The notes beneath the pieces were generated by a model. The model made no database searches. It was not told where the DNA came from and saw only the letters and a list, made by a program, of their open reading frames with translations. This document shows, piece after piece, positions 6,855-7,535 of a stretch of DNA of 7,535 nucleotides (position 1 is the stretch's first letter; each line of letters begins with the position of its first letter). The position numbers were made by a program, and so were the translations under genes. The stretch lies in contig DATKNU010000044.1 in the NCBI GenBank assembly GCA_035541195.1, positions 1 through 7,535 on the forward strand. The letters run 5' to 3'. This DNA comes from Muellerivita sp035541195. GTDB lineage: Bacteria > Oederibacteriota > Muellerivitia > Muellerivitales > Muellerivitaceae.

Positions 6855-7211
6855 TCAGCGTCCGCTTTTGCGGATTTCCTTGATGAGGTTGTGGATGCTC
6901 TTTTTCTGGTTTTCCGACAGGTCCTTCAGGAGCCCGCTGATTTTAGCCTCGTAAGGGGAATGGACTTCCCGCGCCGAAGGTTTATGGCCCTTCTCGGGGG
7001 CGAAAAGGTCGTAAAGGTTGATGCCCAGGATCCGGGCCAGGATCTCCAGCGTGGTCAGGGGCGCCTGCCGGGTCCCGCGCTCAATGTGGCTCAAGTAGCT
7101 CACCGAAATCTCGGCGCGTTCGGACAATTCCTCCAGGGTGAAACCCTTGTCCTTGCGCAGGCGCCGCAAGGCCCCGCCCGCGGCGGCGTAGATGTCGTTG
7201 GTTTTCCTCAT
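6855..7211 (-). CDS. XRE-family helix-turn-helix transcriptional regulator
   Basis: This 118-residue DNA-binding protein has one HTH_3/Cro-C1 domain at about 13-70. LRRLRKDKGFTLEELSERAEIS (15-36) supplies the first helices, SVSYLSHIERG (36-46) the recognition helix, and PLTTLEILARILGINLYDLF (51-70) the closing helices. The tail (71-118) is charged and mostly helical (LLKDLSENQKKSIHNLIKEIRK), perhaps for dimer formation. There is no metal-binding, peptidase or other sensing domain. I chose the ATG at 7211. The frame stays open to a TTG at 7262, but that would add 17 residues and run into the inverted repeat. The gene diverges from an unrecognised gene, and a repeat between them looks like its operator, so it probably controls itself, its neighbour or both. 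Single-domain XRE proteins occur in phage, toxin-antitoxin and restriction contexts, but none of these is shown here. Confidence 0.88.
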   Translation of the reverse strand: MRKTNDIYAAAGGALRRLRKDKGFTLEELSERAEISVSYLSHIERGTRQAPLTTLEILARILGINLYDLFAPEKGHKPSAREVHSPYEAKISGLLKDLSENQKKSIHNLIKEIRKSGR

Positions 7212-7218
7212 GGCCGCC

Positions 7219-7247
7219 AATATGTCAGAAGGCCCCGCCCTAAAAAA
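7219..7247 (-). promoter_or_regulatory. Weak candidate promoter for the XRE gene
   Basis: On the - strand, an extended -10 TGACATATT (7227-7219) lies seven bases before the ATG at 7211, with TTTTTT (7247-7242) 17 bases upstream as a poor -35. If it is real, the transcript would be nearly leaderless, in line with the lack of a clear Shine-Dalgarno. Confidence 0.3.
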
Positions 7248-7256
7248 GTGACAAAT

Positions 7257-7276
7257 AGTCAAATATCATTTTGACT
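7257..7276. promoter_or_regulatory. Inverted repeat, probable XRE operator
   Basis: AGTCAAA (7257-7263) and TTTGACT (7270-7276) form a perfect 7+7 inverted repeat with a six-base AT-rich spacer. The right arm contains the -35 box of the rightward promoter. A further TTGACT copy lies at 7288-7293, and TGAC/GTCA half-sites (7249-7252, 7258-7261) lie to the left. This is the layout expected of a dimeric repressor site next to its own gene. Confidence 0.6.
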
Positions 7277-7299
7277 GTTGGGATAAATTGACTTAGAAT
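7271..7299 (+). promoter_or_regulatory. Near-consensus sigma70-type promoter for the gene at 7333
   Basis: TTGACT (7271-7276) and TAGAAT (7294-7299) each match consensus at five of six positions, with the ideal 17-base spacer. Transcription would start near 7306, leaving a leader of about 27 bases. The -35 lies inside the inverted repeat, so the promoter is likely repressible. Confidence 0.75.
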
Positions 7300-7332
7300 T
7301 CAGGCACTTTTTAAATCGGCGCGGGGGCGGCC

Positions 7333-7535
7333 ATGGATTGGGAAAAGGTCATCCGCAAACATTTCGTGAAAAAAGGCTACCGGACCCAGTGGGTCCGGAT
7401 GGCCCCCGGGGCGCCTTTTTTGTTGCTTTGGAAAGGGCGCCAAGTCCGGGTTTGTTATGTGGACCTAACCGGCCGCCTGGCGTTGGAGACCCCGCGGGCC
7501 GTCCGGGAATCCTTCCTGAACCTTTTGGGCCATTT
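7333..7535 (+). CDS. Unrecognised protein, N-terminal 67 residues (3' end cut by the window)
   Basis: The frame opens at the ATG at 7333 and has no stop before the window edge. A G-rich stretch (GGGGGCGG, 7323-7330) is a weak ribosome binding site. The protein starts MDWEKVIRKHFVKKGYRTQW. A basic, amphipathic first helix (3-14) is followed by likely strands FLLLWKG (29-35) and VRVCYVDLTG (38-47), then a helix at about 53-65 (PRAVRESFLNLL). There is no signal peptide or membrane span. The helix-strand-strand-helix order suggests a small cytoplasmic alpha/beta domain. I do not recognise the family and assign no function. Support for a real gene comes from the near-consensus promoter upstream and the divergent regulator. 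The downstream sequence is needed to judge it. Confidence 0.65.
   Translation, partial: MDWEKVIRKHFVKKGYRTQWVRMAPGAPFLLLWKGRQVRVCYVDLTGRLALETPRAVRESFLNLLGH

Noticed and set aside
7212..7262. Longer XRE protein starting at TTG 7262
   Set aside because: The extra 17 residues add no helix-turn-helix sequence and would place the start inside the inverted repeat; the ATG at 7211 fits the usual N-terminus of such regulators.
1..7535. CRISPR arrays, tRNA or rRNA genes, insertion sequences, attachment sites
   Set aside because: I looked for regularly spaced repeats, cloverleaf and terminal inverted-repeat patterns and transposase or integrase motifs and saw none.

Overview
The window is a GC-rich, densely coded chromosomal segment from a Gram-negative bacterium. 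A probable outer-membrane beta-barrel protein with a signal peptide and a C-terminal Phe, and a secreted DUF1573 protein, support an outer membrane and periplasm. Nothing here fixes the phylum. I see no transposase, integrase, tRNA, rRNA, CRISPR array or phage gene, and no gap between genes longer than about 120 bases.

Layout, left to right. (1) Positions 1-2257 (+) hold the end of a sugar ABC importer operon: the C-terminal three quarters of a two-domain ATPase (XylG-like), overlapping by 8 bases a complete XylH-like permease. A 30-base hairpin closes this operon against (2) a convergent outer-membrane beta-barrel gene, 2317-3477 (-). (3) A 100-base divergent gap, with -10-like boxes six bases from both start codons, leads to a tryptophan-rich integral membrane protein of unknown function at 3578-4462 (+). 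(4) A DUF1573 periplasmic protein (4565-5635) and a short-form citrate synthase (5677-6789) follow on the + strand, 41 bases apart. They end at a strong bidirectional terminator. (5) A small XRE-family regulator (6855-7211, -) is transcribed towards that terminator. It diverges from an unrecognised gene that starts at 7333 and runs off the right edge.

Functionally these are mostly separate units: pentose or related sugar uptake, envelope proteins, entry into the TCA cycle, and a local regulator with its likely target. The best candidate for something new is the right end. There the XRE regulator and an unrecognised gene share an AT-rich control region, with a perfect 7+7 inverted repeat covering the -35 box of a near-consensus promoter. 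The second is the apparent leaderless arrangement of several genes. Most of the window reads as ordinary housekeeping and envelope genes, and I do not see a clear new multi-gene system inside it.
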